29,938 nt of DNA from Martensiomyces pterosporus (Eukaryota > Kickxellomycota > Kickxellomycetes > Kickxellales > Kickxellaceae). Where the stretch lies: the NCBI GenBank assembly GCA_025201845.1, contig MU604066.1, positions 8,736 to 38,673 on the forward strand, read 5' to 3'. The translations under genes and the position numbers were made by a program. The notes under the pieces were generated by a model, which was given only the letters and a program-made list of their open reading frames with translations, made no database searches and was not told where the DNA came from. Shown here in pieces: positions 1 through 9,133 of the stretch (positions are counted from its first letter, which is position 1; each line of letters starts with the position of its first letter).

Positions 1-1
1 C

Positions 2-796
2 CTGGTGTACGTGAGGTTTACGACGTTTACCGGCGATGCCATGGGCATGAACATGATCTCGAAGGGATGCGAGCAGGCCCTCAGGCACATTCAGGAGAGG
101 TTCCCCGACTGCGCGGTCATCTCCGTGTCGGGCAACTACTGCACAGACAAGAAGCCCGCTGCCATCAACTGGATCGACGGCCGAGGCAAATCGGTTGCTG
201 CCGAGGCGGTCATTCCGGGAGACGTGGTGAGAAAGGTGCTGAAGACTACCGTGGATGACCTGTGCCACCTCAACATCAGCAAGAACCTCATTGGATCGGC
301 CATGGCCGGCGCCATGGGCGGGTTCAACGCGCATGCGGCGAACACCCTGACGGCGATCTACCTGGCTACGGGCCAGGATCCCGCGCAGAACGTCGAGTCG
401 TCCACATGCATTACGTTGATGGAGCCGGCGAACGACGGAAAGGACCTGCGAATCTCGTGCAGCATGCCCAGCATCGAGGTGGGCACCATTGGCGGCGGCA
501 CCACACTCCCGCCGCAGGCAGCTTGTCTCGACATGCTCGGGTGCCGTGGCCCGCACAGGGAGGTGCCGGGGTCGAATGCGCAGAGGCTGGCCCGCATTAT
601 CTGTGCGTCGGTCATGGCTGGCGAGCTGTCGCTGTGCGCCGCGCTGGCTGCTGGACACCTGGTCAAGTCGCACATCGCCCTGAACCGCGCCGTGCCCAAA
701 ACTCCGGCGAATACGCCGCAGGGCAGTGTCACGCCGCAGGCGTCGTCGGCGGATATCTCGGCCATCAGGCAGGAGGCCGCTGCCAACGGCAGATGA
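2..796 (+). CDS. HMG1: 3-hydroxy-3-methylglutaryl-CoA reductase, C-terminal part
   Basis: NADPH-dependent reduction of HMG-CoA to mevalonate, the committed step of sterol/isoprenoid synthesis, at the ER membrane. Only the last 264 residues of the catalytic domain are present; the reading frame is open to the left edge, so the membrane anchor and most of the gene lie outside. Visible family signatures are [13 protein letters not shown], the catalytic-lysine segment [29 protein letters not shown] carrying the catalytic aspartate, GTIGGGT, and [12 protein letters not shown] with the catalytic histidine. A short Pro/Thr/Ser-rich tail follows. The residue after the conserved Asn-Arg is Ala, where animal enzymes carry a regulatory Ser. 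The 3' end faces UTP17 convergently. Identification is very firm; paralogue number cannot be judged. Confidence 0.97.
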   Translation: MVYVRFTTFTGDAMGMNMISKGCEQALRHIQERFPDCAVISVSGNYCTDKKPAAINWIDGRGKSVAAEAVIPGDVVRKVLKTTVDDLCHLNISKNLIGSAMAGAMGGFNAHAANTLTAIYLATGQDPAQNVESSTCITLMEPANDGKDLRISCSMPSIEVGTIGGGTTLPPQAACLDMLGCRGPHREVPGSNAQRLARIICASVMAGELSLCAALAAGHLVKSHIALNRAVPKTPANTPQGSVTPQASSADISAIRQEAAANGR

Positions 797-1157
797 GGCT
801 TTTGGCTACGATGCACCTGTGTCTGCATTCTCTTTAAAAGAAACCCTTTGCATTTTTTGGTTTTTTTTTCCTGGTGCTTGTCTCCTTATTCCTTCGTTTT
901 CCTTTACACACTAATTGCTCGCTCTTCCCGCCCAGCCTGTATCTTTCTCTCCCCTCCCCTCTTGCTCAAATAGTACTTCCAATTTCACACACAAGTCGCG
1001 ATCCTACGCGAAACCTCGTGTCTCACCAGGTCTCATTAGGTGCTGCAATGTATCGAGGATTTAGTAGATAATCAAGAGAAAGAAAAGAAACGGCGGGAAA
1101 GGAGGTGGGCATGGAAACAAAGCTACCTCCAGAAGCCAGGCCTCGGAGGAAACGCCT
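797..1157. other. Convergent intergenic region HMG1/UTP17
   Basis: These 361 bases separate two converging genes and should hold both 3' UTRs. The HMG1 side is T/C-rich, with a run of nine T near 860 and CT-rich tracts near 930-960; the UTP17 side has an A/G-rich patch near 1076-1100. No coding signal was seen. Confidence 0.6.
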
Positions 1158-4130
1158 TTAATTTCCGGGCTGGTTGGTGGCGGCGCTGAACCCAGCACGC
1201 ATAGACTTCAAGAACGCCTTGTTCGACACTGGCTTCGAGTCGGCATCTGCAGATGACAGGGCGTCTGCAGCATCAGCCATCTCCACATCCTCGTCTACCT
1301 TTTCAGCCGCATCCTTCGCCGATGCTGCTTGCCGCTCATCTGATTCGGTCTTTGGCTGGAACTGCGCAGTGACAAACTGGTCGAACAGCGACGCGATCGG
1401 CGGCAGCACATGGTACGGCGCGTTGACATATGCCGACTGCACTGCAGACCGCACCAGGCGCATCGCCGACCTCACATGCGCATTTGCCGACGGCGCCGGC
1501 AGCTCTGCCTTCTTCGCAGACTCCTCCTTTGCCGAGGAACCAAAGATGCTGGCAAACGCCGAGTGATCCAGCGCATGGCTCTTCGGATCGGCAGCCTTGG
1601 CGGAGCGAGCAGTCTCCGAGGCCTTGGCAAACGCCAGCGCCTCCGATTCAGCAGCATACACATCCAGGAGCCCCATTTGTGTGAGCACCACGAGGGAGTT
1701 GTGTGCCAGTGGATCGGGCTTGGGCTGCCCGTGCTCGGTATCGGGCTGGCTGCGGCCGGATTTGCTCGAGCTGGCCGAGGGAACTAGGGCAATGGCCTCG
1801 ACACCGCCAGGCTGCTGCAGAGCGACGAGCGGGGAAGGCGAGGCGGGAGAGAGGACGAGGATCGATGCCGAGCTGTGGCCCGGGATCTGGTACGCGGCAA
1901 CGGCGAGCAGGGCGTGTCTTTGGTGCACAAAAACGCTCTGGATGGGCATGGCCAGCGTCCACCACACCGACCCAGTCAGCATGTTCCACACATCCAGACG
2001 ATCGGCTGACCACGCAGCCAAGTAGCTGGTGCTGCCAACAAACGACACGCCCGTGAGGGTGGGCGTAGCAGCGCTAGCCACAAGCGTTCCCACCGGCGCC
2101 ACACAGGTAGCTGCGTCCCACAGAGTGACCACACCGCCGAACGTCACAGCCAGCGTGGAGCCGTCCGCCGAGAACGCTGCGCCACGGGGCTGCTGCCCGC
2201 GGTAGTGCGCATGTGTGCGGCACGTCCACACGCAGTGCGGCTCGCCGCCGCCTGTGGAGGGCAGGGTCTGCAGCTCCCACACGCGGAACGTGCGGTCTCT
2301 TCCCGTGCTCACGCACAGCATGCCAGAGGCATCGGCACGGCCCTGGGCTCCCGACTTGCGGACGACTGGCTGGAAGGCAATGGCCTGCACGCCCCTGATG
2401 TGGGGGTTGTCGATACGCGTGGCGAGCTTGTATGTCTGGTCGCTAGGGTCGAGCTTCCAGAACTTCAAGTACGACTCGGTTACAGCCATGGGCCCGTAGG
2501 CGGGGTCGCTGCGGCGCGAATCGACGGTGGCCATCCATGTTCCGTCGGAGCTGTACTGGACCAGATCCACATGGGGCTGCGACGTGTGCGACGACGACTG
2601 GCTGCCGGCGGTCCTGTTGAACGACGCAATCTCGACGCTGGCCAGGTGGCGGTCATTGACGTGGTTAAACACCTGCAGATGTCCAGGCTCGCCATTGAGC
2701 ACCAGGTGGTGGGTGGCAGGGTGCACGACAAGGCCGGTGGTGAAGGGATCAGCCTCGAGCATGCGCGCCAGACGTGCATACTCGGGCGTGCTCTGCTTAG
2801 CCTGTCTCAGCGCAGCTCCACGCTCGGCATACTTGAGTCCCTGGAGGGATGAAACCAGCGACTTGTCGAGCGACGAGATGATGCGAATCGTGTTGTCGCG
2901 CAGAGTAACAGCATAGTACATCTGATCGGGACTAGCAGCAATGCCCATGATGTCGCTGCCCAGGCGCGGAAGGAAGTCCTTGGTGTCCGTAGCCAGCTGC
3001 CAGAACACCAGCACGCCTTCCTCGCCACCCGAGAGCATCATGGTGCCAGCCTCGCTGAAAGTGATAGCGTTGACGCGGTGGGCATGCCAGTGGTGGGGCC
3101 GTCTGACGATGGTGCGGTCCTCGGTGTCCTCCGAGTCGTTCGTGTCATCGATGCAGTACCAGAACATGATGCGACCGCGCCAGTCGCCAACAGCAAGCAC
3201 GGGCTCTCCGGGGTGGAAGGCAATGGCCGACACGCGCTCGATCATCCGCCACTTGTGCTGAACCACCTTGCCGTTAGGCTTGATCTGCGCCAGATGGACG
3301 CGGAAGCGCGAGTATGCAGCGATCCACTGTCCGTCGTGGCGAACGACAAGTCCCGCAACAGCCGACGTAATGCGGAAGAGCTCCACCATCCGAGCGTTCT
3401 TCTCCTCCTGGTCAAGGACAATGCTGGCGATAGCGTTCCTGCTCTTCTCGCCGCCCTCAGCTGCCGCCTGCTTCTTACCATCTTTCTGGTACCGCACCGC
3501 GCAGAAGAACCTGTTGTTCCTGGTGGGGTCAATAACCGCATGCGTGACGGGCGCATCCAGCTTCCACGTGTGGATCAGAGTGCCCGTGTCGGCATCCCAC
3601 AGCCGCGCCATGCTATCCGCCGAGAACGTGTACACCTGGTGAGCTGCGGACCGATCTGGGTCAGCGATGATGGCAGAAATCGTGGTCTGCTCCTGGCCTC
3701 CCTTCCCTGCACCATCTCTGTGGACCGAGAAGTTCTGCACCATCTCTGCGTTCTGCACATTATACACAGCCACTGCATTGTCCTTTGCCAAGTAAAAGAG
3801 CGAGGCGTCGGCGCTGAACACGATGGGATCGTTGGTAAGAAGCCCGCCGCTGACCGATTTGAGCTCAACTGCGCGATATATCTCCGTGTCTTGTGCCGTG
3901 ACGGCCAGATCCTCGCTCGGTGCCAGGATCGTGTCGCTGCCGCTGTCGCTCTCCACACCGTCAACCTCCATGGGCGATCCGCTCTGCTCTACATCCCTCA
4001 CGGCCTGCTGCTTTCTCTTGGCAGCTGCGGCCTTTGATTTTGTCTTGGTCTTGGAGCCGTTCTTCTTTGGGATAGCGTCTTTGGCCTGAGGCCGTCCCTT
4101 TGTAGGTGCTGTCTTGCCGCTTGCCGCCAT
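1158..4130 (-). CDS. UTP17: U3 snoRNP WD40 protein UTP17/NAN1 (WDR75 family)
   Basis: Nucleolar component of the t-UTP/UtpA subcomplex of the small-subunit processome, needed for pre-18S rRNA transcription and processing. The 990-residue single-exon product starts with a Lys-rich stretch (about residues 5-45, likely nuclear localisation), then an acidic linker. Two WD40 propellers follow, roughly residues 70-420 and 450-790, with repeats such as YTFSADSMARLWDADTG, LSGGEEGVLVFWQL and VSTGRDRTFRVWEL. The segment LGSDIMGIAASPDQMYYAV is typical of the NAN1/WDR75 branch. The last 150 residues are charged low complexity. Length fits yeast NAN1 (896 aa) and human WDR75 (830 aa) with an extended tail. 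The start is the first ATG before the Lys-rich region. Long open frames on the opposite strand inside it are shadows. Confidence 0.9.
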   Translation of the reverse strand: MAASGKTAPTKGRPQAKDAIPKKNGSKTKTKSKAAAAKRKQQAVRDVEQSGSPMEVDGVESDSGSDTILAPSEDLAVTAQDTEIYRAVELKSVSGGLLTNDPIVFSADASLFYLAKDNAVAVYNVQNAEMVQNFSVHRDGAGKGGQEQTTISAIIADPDRSAAHQVYTFSADSMARLWDADTGTLIHTWKLDAPVTHAVIDPTRNNRFFCAVRYQKDGKKQAAAEGGEKSRNAIASIVLDQEEKNARMVELFRITSAVAGLVVRHDGQWIAAYSRFRVHLAQIKPNGKVVQHKWRMIERVSAIAFHPGEPVLAVGDWRGRIMFWYCIDDTNDSEDTEDRTIVRRPHHWHAHRVNAITFSEAGTMMLSGGEEGVLVFWQLATDTKDFLPRLGSDIMGIAASPDQMYYAVTLRDNTIRIISSLDKSLVSSLQGLKYAERGAALRQAKQSTPEYARLARMLEADPFTTGLVVHPATHHLVLNGEPGHLQVFNHVNDRHLASVEIASFNRTAGSQSSSHTSQPHVDLVQYSSDGTWMATVDSRRSDPAYGPMAVTESYLKFWKLDPSDQTYKLATRIDNPHIRGVQAIAFQPVVRKSGAQGRADASGMLCVSTGRDRTFRVWELQTLPSTGGGEPHCVWTCRTHAHYRGQQPRGAAFSADGSTLAVTFGGVVTLWDAATCVAPVGTLVASAATPTLTGVSFVGSTSYLAAWSADRLDVWNMLTGSVWWTLAMPIQSVFVHQRHALLAVAAYQIPGHSSASILVLSPASPSPLVALQQPGGVEAIALVPSASSSKSGRSQPDTEHGQPKPDPLAHNSLVVLTQMGLLDVYAAESEALAFAKASETARSAKAADPKSHALDHSAFASIFGSSAKEESAKKAELPAPSANAHVRSAMRLVRSAVQSAYVNAPYHVLPPIASLFDQFVTAQFQPKTESDERQAASAKDAAEKVDEDVEMADAADALSSADADSKPVSNKAFLKSMRAGFSAATNQPGN

Positions 4131-4476
4131 ATCAATTTTCCTGTGCCCGTTGCCTTCTTCAAGCAGTCAAGCACGTCAAACACACCAAGTGGAGAATGTA
4201 TGCGTGTATTAGGTGTGAGGAAGCAACGAAGGCCTGGCGCTCACAGGTATGGATAATAGGAATAAGAGGTACAGGTGTGAATTTCTTTTGCTGGACTATG
4301 GCGCCGACTTGATTTGAATGTCAAACAGAGGCAAGTGAAAAGGGAGGGAGGAAAGGACAGCAGCTGCTCAAATTGCAGCCAGCTTTCCTCCTGTGCTGCA
4401 AACTTTTTAGAGCAAACACCAAACCAAATCACTTTTTTTCTTTGCCCGGGCAGGTGATTACCTTGATCAGATCCGA

Positions 4477-4482
4477 CACGTG
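4477..4482. promoter_or_regulatory. CACGTG E-box
   Basis: Palindromic CACGTG followed by A (half of TCACGTGA read on the minus strand), 189 nt before the ATG at 4671. bHLH factors of the Cbf1/USF type bind this core in fungi and animals; binding here is inferred. Confidence 0.35.
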
Positions 4483-4540
4483 ATAAGCATACATGGGGGC
4501 AGCGTCTGCTAATCTGGAGCTGCTGTTTGCATAGCCTTTT

Positions 4541-4592
4541 GCTCCGCTTAACTTTCTGCTCCGCTTAACTTTCCGCTCCGCTTAGCCTTTCG
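4541..4592 (+). repeat. Triple 17-nt tandem repeat in promoter
   Basis: Three head-to-tail copies of GCTCCGCTTAACTTTCY: 4541-4557 and 4558-4574 differ only at the last base, and the third (4575-4592, with AGCC for AACT) is diverged at its end. It lies 79-130 nt before the ATG of the small mitochondrial gene, between an E-box and the start, so it may hold repeated factor-binding sites. Confidence 0.85.
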
Positions 4593-4670
4593 TTCTTCGC
4601 TTTGTTTATTACCTCCACAGACACTACTATTGCGAATTCTCTGTACGCCTAGCAAAATAGCAACAGAAGC

Positions 4671-4979
4671 ATGGCTGCACTTACACTGCTGGCCAGCACT
4701 ATCCGCACGCACACGGCTGGCACTGCGACAAGGAGCGCACAGGCTGCCTCTCGACGCGGCTTTGCCTCAAGAAGCAAGCTGCCGCCGCTTGAGGACATTG
4801 GGTTTATCCGGGCATATGGCCGACCAGTGGCAACGGTATTCGTGTGGAGCGCGATAACCTACATGACGCTCCAGGCGGTATGGAGCAAGCTGTACTTTGA
4901 TGAGGTTCGGCTGGAAACGGAGGCAAAAATTGACGCTATGAAGGCCGAGCTGGAGGAGCTTGGCCACAAGCAGCAGTGA
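4671..4979 (+). CDS. Small mitochondrial single-pass membrane protein, function unknown
   Basis: 102 residues. The first 35 or so are rich in Ala, Thr, Arg and Ser and free of acidic residues, ending around RRGFASRSK, a typical mitochondrial presequence. Next come a conserved-looking segment LEDIGFIRAYGRP, one hydrophobic helix (about residues 55-74, VATVFVWSAITYMTLQAVW) and a short charged coiled-coil tail (EVRLETEAKIDAMKAELEEL). This layout resembles small fungal inner-membrane proteins with one helix and a C-terminal coiled coil, but I cannot assign a named family. The ATG at 4671 starts the presequence and the frame stops cleanly at TGA. The upstream region carries a tandem repeat and an E-box. 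It is probably a real gene; its role is unknown. Confidence 0.72.
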   Translation: MAALTLLASTIRTHTAGTATRSAQAASRRGFASRSKLPPLEDIGFIRAYGRPVATVFVWSAITYMTLQAVWSKLYFDEVRLETEAKIDAMKAELEELGHKQQ

Positions 4980-5793
4980 GCTGGGAGCTACGCTGCTGCT
5001 TCTGCCTCTTTTCTATTATCACCACTAGACTCTTGTATTGCCCGCTCATCCTAGCATCTTCGACTCCACACCCAAGCTATATCTCGTTTCTGCCATTTAT
5101 ATTATATATTTTCGTTTCCCCTTCCACTCTACTGCTGAGGCACGCAGGTGTATTCTCCGTACAAGTGACTTGGCAAGGCGTGTGGCAAACCCTGTCTCCG
5201 AGGCAGCAGTAACAGCCAGCAAGCTGTACCAATGGGGCACCGTGAACCAGGCTGCGTGCACTGGATGGCTGGATCAAGCGGCACCCGCTGCTGTTGGGTA
5301 CACTTGCAGCATCCCGTTTTCTCTCGCTCACACGAGAGACACTGCTGCCGCCATGGCTGTGGAGGGCGGCTGGCATGTGACCAGGAGTGGCTGCATTTAC
5401 AGCGCCCCTTACCGCCGAACGCAGCGTTCGTCCCCGCCAGACACAGGCAAGCGTGATGGGTGACCAGCGACTCGGCGCGGTTCTCAGGCTCGCGAGGGGC
5501 GGAAATATCCACTCGGCCCTTTGCCTGCAAGCGGCCGTCTCCACCGGGCTAGTTTTCCTCTAAATATGCGGGGGTTTATCATGGAGGCTTTGCGGAAATT
5601 TTGGCTGTGTCGCGCTACAGCCTGCTCCCATCTGATCTCTGCTCTTTTTAGCCGCTTCCCACACGGCTGCGTCCTCTAAACACCTTGCCTCAAGGCGCTG
5701 CTCCAGACACACGCACCCTTCTCTTTCTCTCTCCCGTCCTGCCTCCACTCCTTTCTCAACAACAATAATAATAGACATTTCTACGTTTCTACT
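4980..5793. other. Intergenic region before LIP5
   Basis: 814 bases between two plus-strand genes. Several open frames exist but none has recognisable domains or good composition. A 15-nt perfect palindrome lies at 5416-5430 (CGAACGC A GCGTTCG). A GGAAATTTTGG element lies near 5594-5604, about 190 nt before the LIP5 ATG. A long pyrimidine tract (5708-5757) just before the start probably marks the transcription start and leader. No gene is supported. Confidence 0.5.
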
Positions 5794-7183
5794 ATGAATG
5801 CGCTCACACTCAGGCTTGGCGCTAGCGCTCACACGGCTGCTTCTGTCGCTGTCAAGGAGTCGGTGAAGGTAAAGAAGACACGAGTAGAGGCCAGCGTGTG
5901 AAATGTGTGCGACTTGAGCAGCCGGAATCCAGCTAACACCCCCTTGTATGCCAGCGGTTTAGGTCTCCGCGGCAAGCCGCCGCTTGCTAGCCACCGAGGT
6001 TGGCACGGATAGCAGCGAAAAGAGCAAGCCCGAGAAGCGCGTCCGCAAGGAGTTTGCACAAAAGCTGAAGGATGGCCCTGGATTCGCCGACTTTGTTGTG
6101 GGCATGAAGGATCCGCTGACTCCCGACCAAGTCATGCAAAAGGCAGCGGCTGCCTCACAGGACAAGATCCCAGGCAACTCGCGCCTCCCGCGCTGGCTGA
6201 AGACAGAAATCCCCACTGGCGGCAACGTCACAAGCATCCGCAAGACCCTGCGCGACCTGAAGCTGCACACGGTCTGCGAGGAGGCGCGGTGCCCGAACAT
6301 GAGTGAGTGCTGGGGTGGGGGCAAGCATGGAACGGCCACGGCCACCATCATGATCATGGGCGACACCTGCACGCGCGGATGCAGGTTCTGCTCCGTGAAG
6401 ACTGCGAAGAACCCTGCAGCCCTTGACGCCAACGAGCCCGAGAATGTGGCTACGGCGCTGGCGGCTTGGGGGCTGGACTACGTGGTCCTTACGTCGGTGG
6501 ACCGGGATGATCTGCCAGATTTTGGAGCCAACCACTTTGCAACCACCGTGGAGAAGATCCGCGAGATGGCGCCGCAGATGATGATCGAGTGCCTTACGCC
6601 CGACTTCCTCGGCACGCCAGAGCTGGTTGAGCGGGTGGCACTGTCGGGGCTGGACGTGTATGCGCACAACATCGAGACTGTCGAGGCACTGCAGCGCATG
6701 GTGCGCGACCACCGCGCCAACTACAAGCAGTCGATGTTTGTCCTTGAGCACGTCAAGAAGACAAAGCCCACGCTGCTGACAAAGTCCTCGATTATGCTGG
6801 GTGTTGGCGAGACCGACGAAGAGGTCAGGCAGACCATGAAGGACTTGCGCTCGGCTGGCGTTGACATTGTTACCTTGGGCCAGTACATGCGCCCGACTAA
6901 GCGCCACATGAAGGTCCACGAGTACGTCACCCCCGAGAAGTTCAAGCAGTGGGAGGAAGTCGGCAACGAGCTCGGGTTCCTGTACACTGCAAGCGGCCCT
7001 CTGGTGCGCTCGTCGTATAAGGCTGGCGAGTTCTTCATTTCGGAGATCCTCAAGAAGCGTAGCGCCGCTGCCGCTGCCGCTGCCGCCGCAGGCAAGAAGC
7101 CCGCGGAGAATCTGCGTGACATCGCAGCCACCATTGCCACTGAGGAGCGGAGCAAGTCTGCATCCTCGGACGCCTCTGCTTGA
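5794..7183 (+). CDS. LIP5: Lipoyl synthase, mitochondrial (radical SAM), two exons
   Basis: Inserts two sulfurs into octanoyl groups carried on the H protein and 2-oxoacid dehydrogenase E2 subunits in the mitochondrial matrix, using SAM and two 4Fe-4S clusters. Exon 1 is 5794-5868 (25 codons from ATG) and exon 2 is 5963-7183, joined in phase 0 to give 431 residues. The spliced N-terminus ([16 protein letters not shown]... then [12 protein letters not shown]) is a good mitochondrial presequence, supporting the intron. Visible: auxiliary cluster motif [12 protein letters not shown], radical SAM motif CTRGCRFC, and the C-terminal RSSY whose serine ligates the auxiliary cluster. A run of nine Ala (codons near 7060-7090) and a short Ser/Ala tail follow the domain. 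It depends on the mitochondrial fatty acid pathway whose ACP and reductase genes lie further right. Confidence 0.97.
5869..5962 (+). other. LIP5 intron (94 nt)
   Basis: Donor AAG|GTAAAG, acceptor TTTAG, CTAAC branch-like motif at 5933-5937, 25 nt before the acceptor. Phase 0. A second possible donor (GTGAAG, 5863) lies 6 nt upstream in the same phase and would remove two residues. The unspliced frame hits TAG at 5960-5962, directly before exon 2. Confidence 0.88.
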
Positions 7184-7290
7184 ACAGCAGCACAAAACCC
7201 CGCCACTATAGTTATTTACAGCTTCCACTATCTGCTTTACTAGAACTCCCTTTTTGAAACATCACGGCTGCAACGCTATGTCTGCTGTTG

Positions 7291-8022
7291 TTACGCTTTA
7301 GGCAGTGTAAATACGGGGGGCGGCTTCTCCCTTGTTGGTTTTAGCCGGTCTCTGACCTGGCGTAGCGGTGTCAAATGCGACGAGCGCCTAGAGCCCTTCC
7401 AGGGCGACGGAGCTGCAGGATTAGCAGCAGCACCATGGGTGTAGGGCATCGCAGCTCGTTCAGGCGATTGCCGAGGGAACGACGAGATGCTGCGATCCAA
7501 GTTGAGTGGTGGCGGCAGCCTGGTCGGCGACGATGGCGGAGAGATAGTGTCAGGCCGCAGTCTAATGGATGCCAGCCCGAGCTGGCTTGTGGGCGAGACA
7601 CGAAGTCGCCGTGCCCTTTCCGACATGCGAGTGATTGGGTGCATTTTCTTTTTGCGCCTGATGCCCGGTGTCTTTTGGTTCCGTGTGGTTGCTCCTGTCT
7701 GATCCACTCGGGACCCACCTGCGTCTCCACAGCCAGCTGATGGCGCCTGGACAATCGCATCGCTGTCGTCGCCGTTCAGGTGCGCGCTATGCTCAGAGTA
7801 CGCGTCAATGGACTCTTGGTTCCGCTCCATGCACGACGATTGCTGTGACGGCGCAGAGTTCTGTGACGAGCCGCTGCTTGCACACATGGCGAACCGGTAT
7901 TTTCTGCTGTTCGGCTGAAGCCTGTTGATTGACCCTTCCCTGACGACGCGCGTGCCTCGTTGCCGCAGCTCACGACGAGAGAACAAGCGACTGCGCTTTG
8001 GTTTTGACGATGATATTGTCAT
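7291..8022 (-). CDS. Hypothetical basic Ser/Pro-rich protein
   Basis: 243 residues, not recognised. No membrane segment and no catalytic signature. The N-terminus is very basic (KPKRSRLFSRRELRQRG) and a second basic cluster RRKKK lies near residue 123, both suggesting nuclear localisation. Many Ser/Thr-Pro sites occur (KTPGIRRKKK, VSPTSQ, ISPPSSPTR, QSPERA, PSPWKGSRR, LTPLRQ), some fitting S/T-P-x-K/R, the cyclin-dependent kinase consensus. The rest is disordered. No other gene overlaps it, the ATG (8020-8022) and TAA are clean, and the composition is not a simple shadow. It lies tail-to-head downstream of HAUS1 (256 nt apart, same strand). It may be a fast-evolving regulator; an intergenic chance frame cannot be excluded. 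Confidence 0.55.
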   Translation of the reverse strand: MTISSSKPKRSRLFSRRELRQRGTRVVREGSINRLQPNSRKYRFAMCASSGSSQNSAPSQQSSCMERNQESIDAYSEHSAHLNGDDSDAIVQAPSAGCGDAGGSRVDQTGATTRNQKTPGIRRKKKMHPITRMSERARRLRVSPTSQLGLASIRLRPDTISPPSSPTRLPPPLNLDRSISSFPRQSPERAAMPYTHGAAANPAAPSPWKGSRRSSHLTPLRQVRDRLKPTREKPPPVFTLPKA

Positions 8023-8278
8023 CTCGTGCCGCTATTGACTGATATGCATGGAACAGCAGGTGGGTGCCTCATAACAGCAGAAACTAGAGTGTGTGGAGAT
8101 GGCGCTGTCGAAAGAGAGGAAAAGAAGAAAGTGGTCCAGGAGCCGTTTGCAGGCATGAGAGACTCCGGCTGCTGCTGCTGCTGCGCAATATAAAAAAGCT
8201 GCTTGCACATTTTCGGTGCTTATTGGACTATCCATGCGACCAGGAAAGCGCAGGGCACAGCGCGCCACACATGCGCTT

Positions 8279-9133
8279 TTACTTCTCGGTGCTGAACGCA
8301 GCCGCAATCGTGTTTTCGCACTCGATGCGCAGCTGCTCCAGCTTTTGCTTCGCTTCCTCGAGCTTTAGCCATGCAAGCGAAATGTCTGGCGGCAGCGCTG
8401 CATAACCGTCGTAGATCGCCTGTTTCTCTTCCACGGTCTTGCGCAGCTCATTCACAGCCGTGTCAAGCTCCTTTATCTGCGCATACTCCAGCCCACGCTC
8501 TCGCACCCTGTGCTTCTGGCTCGCCGCCTCCAGTTCAGCAAGACGCTCTTTGTACTCACCAGCCTTTTGCGCAATGATCTCCGAGTTGCGGATCCATTCT
8601 CTGGTTTTCTGGGCCTCCACAGGGGCAGCCGCTTGGCGCTCTTCCAGCAGCCGCCGCAAGTGCCGCTGCCGCTCCTGTGACTGCCGGATCCGCTGGTTTG
8701 TTTCGGCGATTTGGCGCTTGGCTGACTCGAGCTGTGTTTGGCGCTTGAACCCCGCCATGGTCTCTAGGCTGACAGCCTGCTCAAATGTCTCTTCGCGCAT
8801 GTTGGGTGCGTTCAGGTCCGCTGCTAGCTTGGACAGATCCGACAGCGCCTTGCTTGTTGATGGAGGCAGGCTGCTTGGAGGCAGGCCCGCGGCTTCGAGA
8901 ATGCCGCACACCTGGGCAGACAGCGACTCGTACTCGTCAGATGCCTCGCGCTGCACCTTTGCAACTGTCTTCTTTATGTGGCTGGCGGGCTTGTCTATAG
9001 CGTAGAGCTGGCTTAGCTTGTGCTGTGTATCGGCGTCGCGGCTGACTGCTGGCGGAAGCGACGGAGCATACAGCTGCCGTAGCCATGGCTCAAGGGCGCT
9101 CCAGTCGACAAGATCCGCATGTGCTGCATCCAT
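8279..9133 (-). CDS. HAUS1: HAUS augmin-like complex subunit 1
   Basis: Augmin recruits gamma-tubulin to existing spindle microtubules to nucleate branches in mitosis. The 284-residue product starts at ATG 9131-9133 (MDAAHADLVDWSALEPWLRQLY); a longer open frame upstream has non-protein composition. It is almost entirely coiled coil (about residues 40-280). Two blocks match HAUS1: the N-terminal WL-x-Q/K-L/I-(Y/F) segment followed by a region ending in a short Leu-rich helix, and the C-terminal LPPDISLAWLKLEEAKQKL, equivalent to human MPNPSLAQVKIEEAKREL. Length matches human HAUS1 (278 aa). Homology to HAUS1 was recognised by eye from these blocks; coiled coils can mislead, hence moderate confidence. 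The gene is divergent from TOP3 across 344 nt. Confidence 0.78.
   Translation of the reverse strand: MDAAHADLVDWSALEPWLRQLYAPSLPPAVSRDADTQHKLSQLYAIDKPASHIKKTVAKVQREASDEYESLSAQVCGILEAAGLPPSSLPPSTSKALSDLSKLAADLNAPNMREETFEQAVSLETMAGFKRQTQLESAKRQIAETNQRIRQSQERQRHLRRLLEERQAAAPVEAQKTREWIRNSEIIAQKAGEYKERLAELEAASQKHRVRERGLEYAQIKELDTAVNELRKTVEEKQAIYDGYAALPPDISLAWLKLEEAKQKLEQLRIECENTIAAAFSTEK

Larger units (their letters stand above)
4131..4670. promoter_or_regulatory. Divergent promoter region UTP17 / small mitochondrial protein
   Basis: 540 bases between head-to-head genes. It holds a CACGTG box at 4477-4482 and a triple 17-nt tandem repeat at 4541-4592, both on the side of the downstream plus-strand gene. 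No open frame with protein character and no clear TATA box was seen. Confidence 0.5.

Noticed and set aside
3078..4037. 319-codon plus-strand open frame opposite UTP17
   Set aside because: It is antisense to a clear WD40 gene; its composition (Val/Arg/His/Leu-rich, no domain) is that of a shadow created by GC-rich third positions.
6155..7228. 357-codon minus-strand open frame opposite LIP5
   Set aside because: Shadow of the lipoyl synthase coding frame.
8168..8182. Five GCT repeats downstream of HAUS1
   Set aside because: Too short to be more than a simple-sequence stretch.
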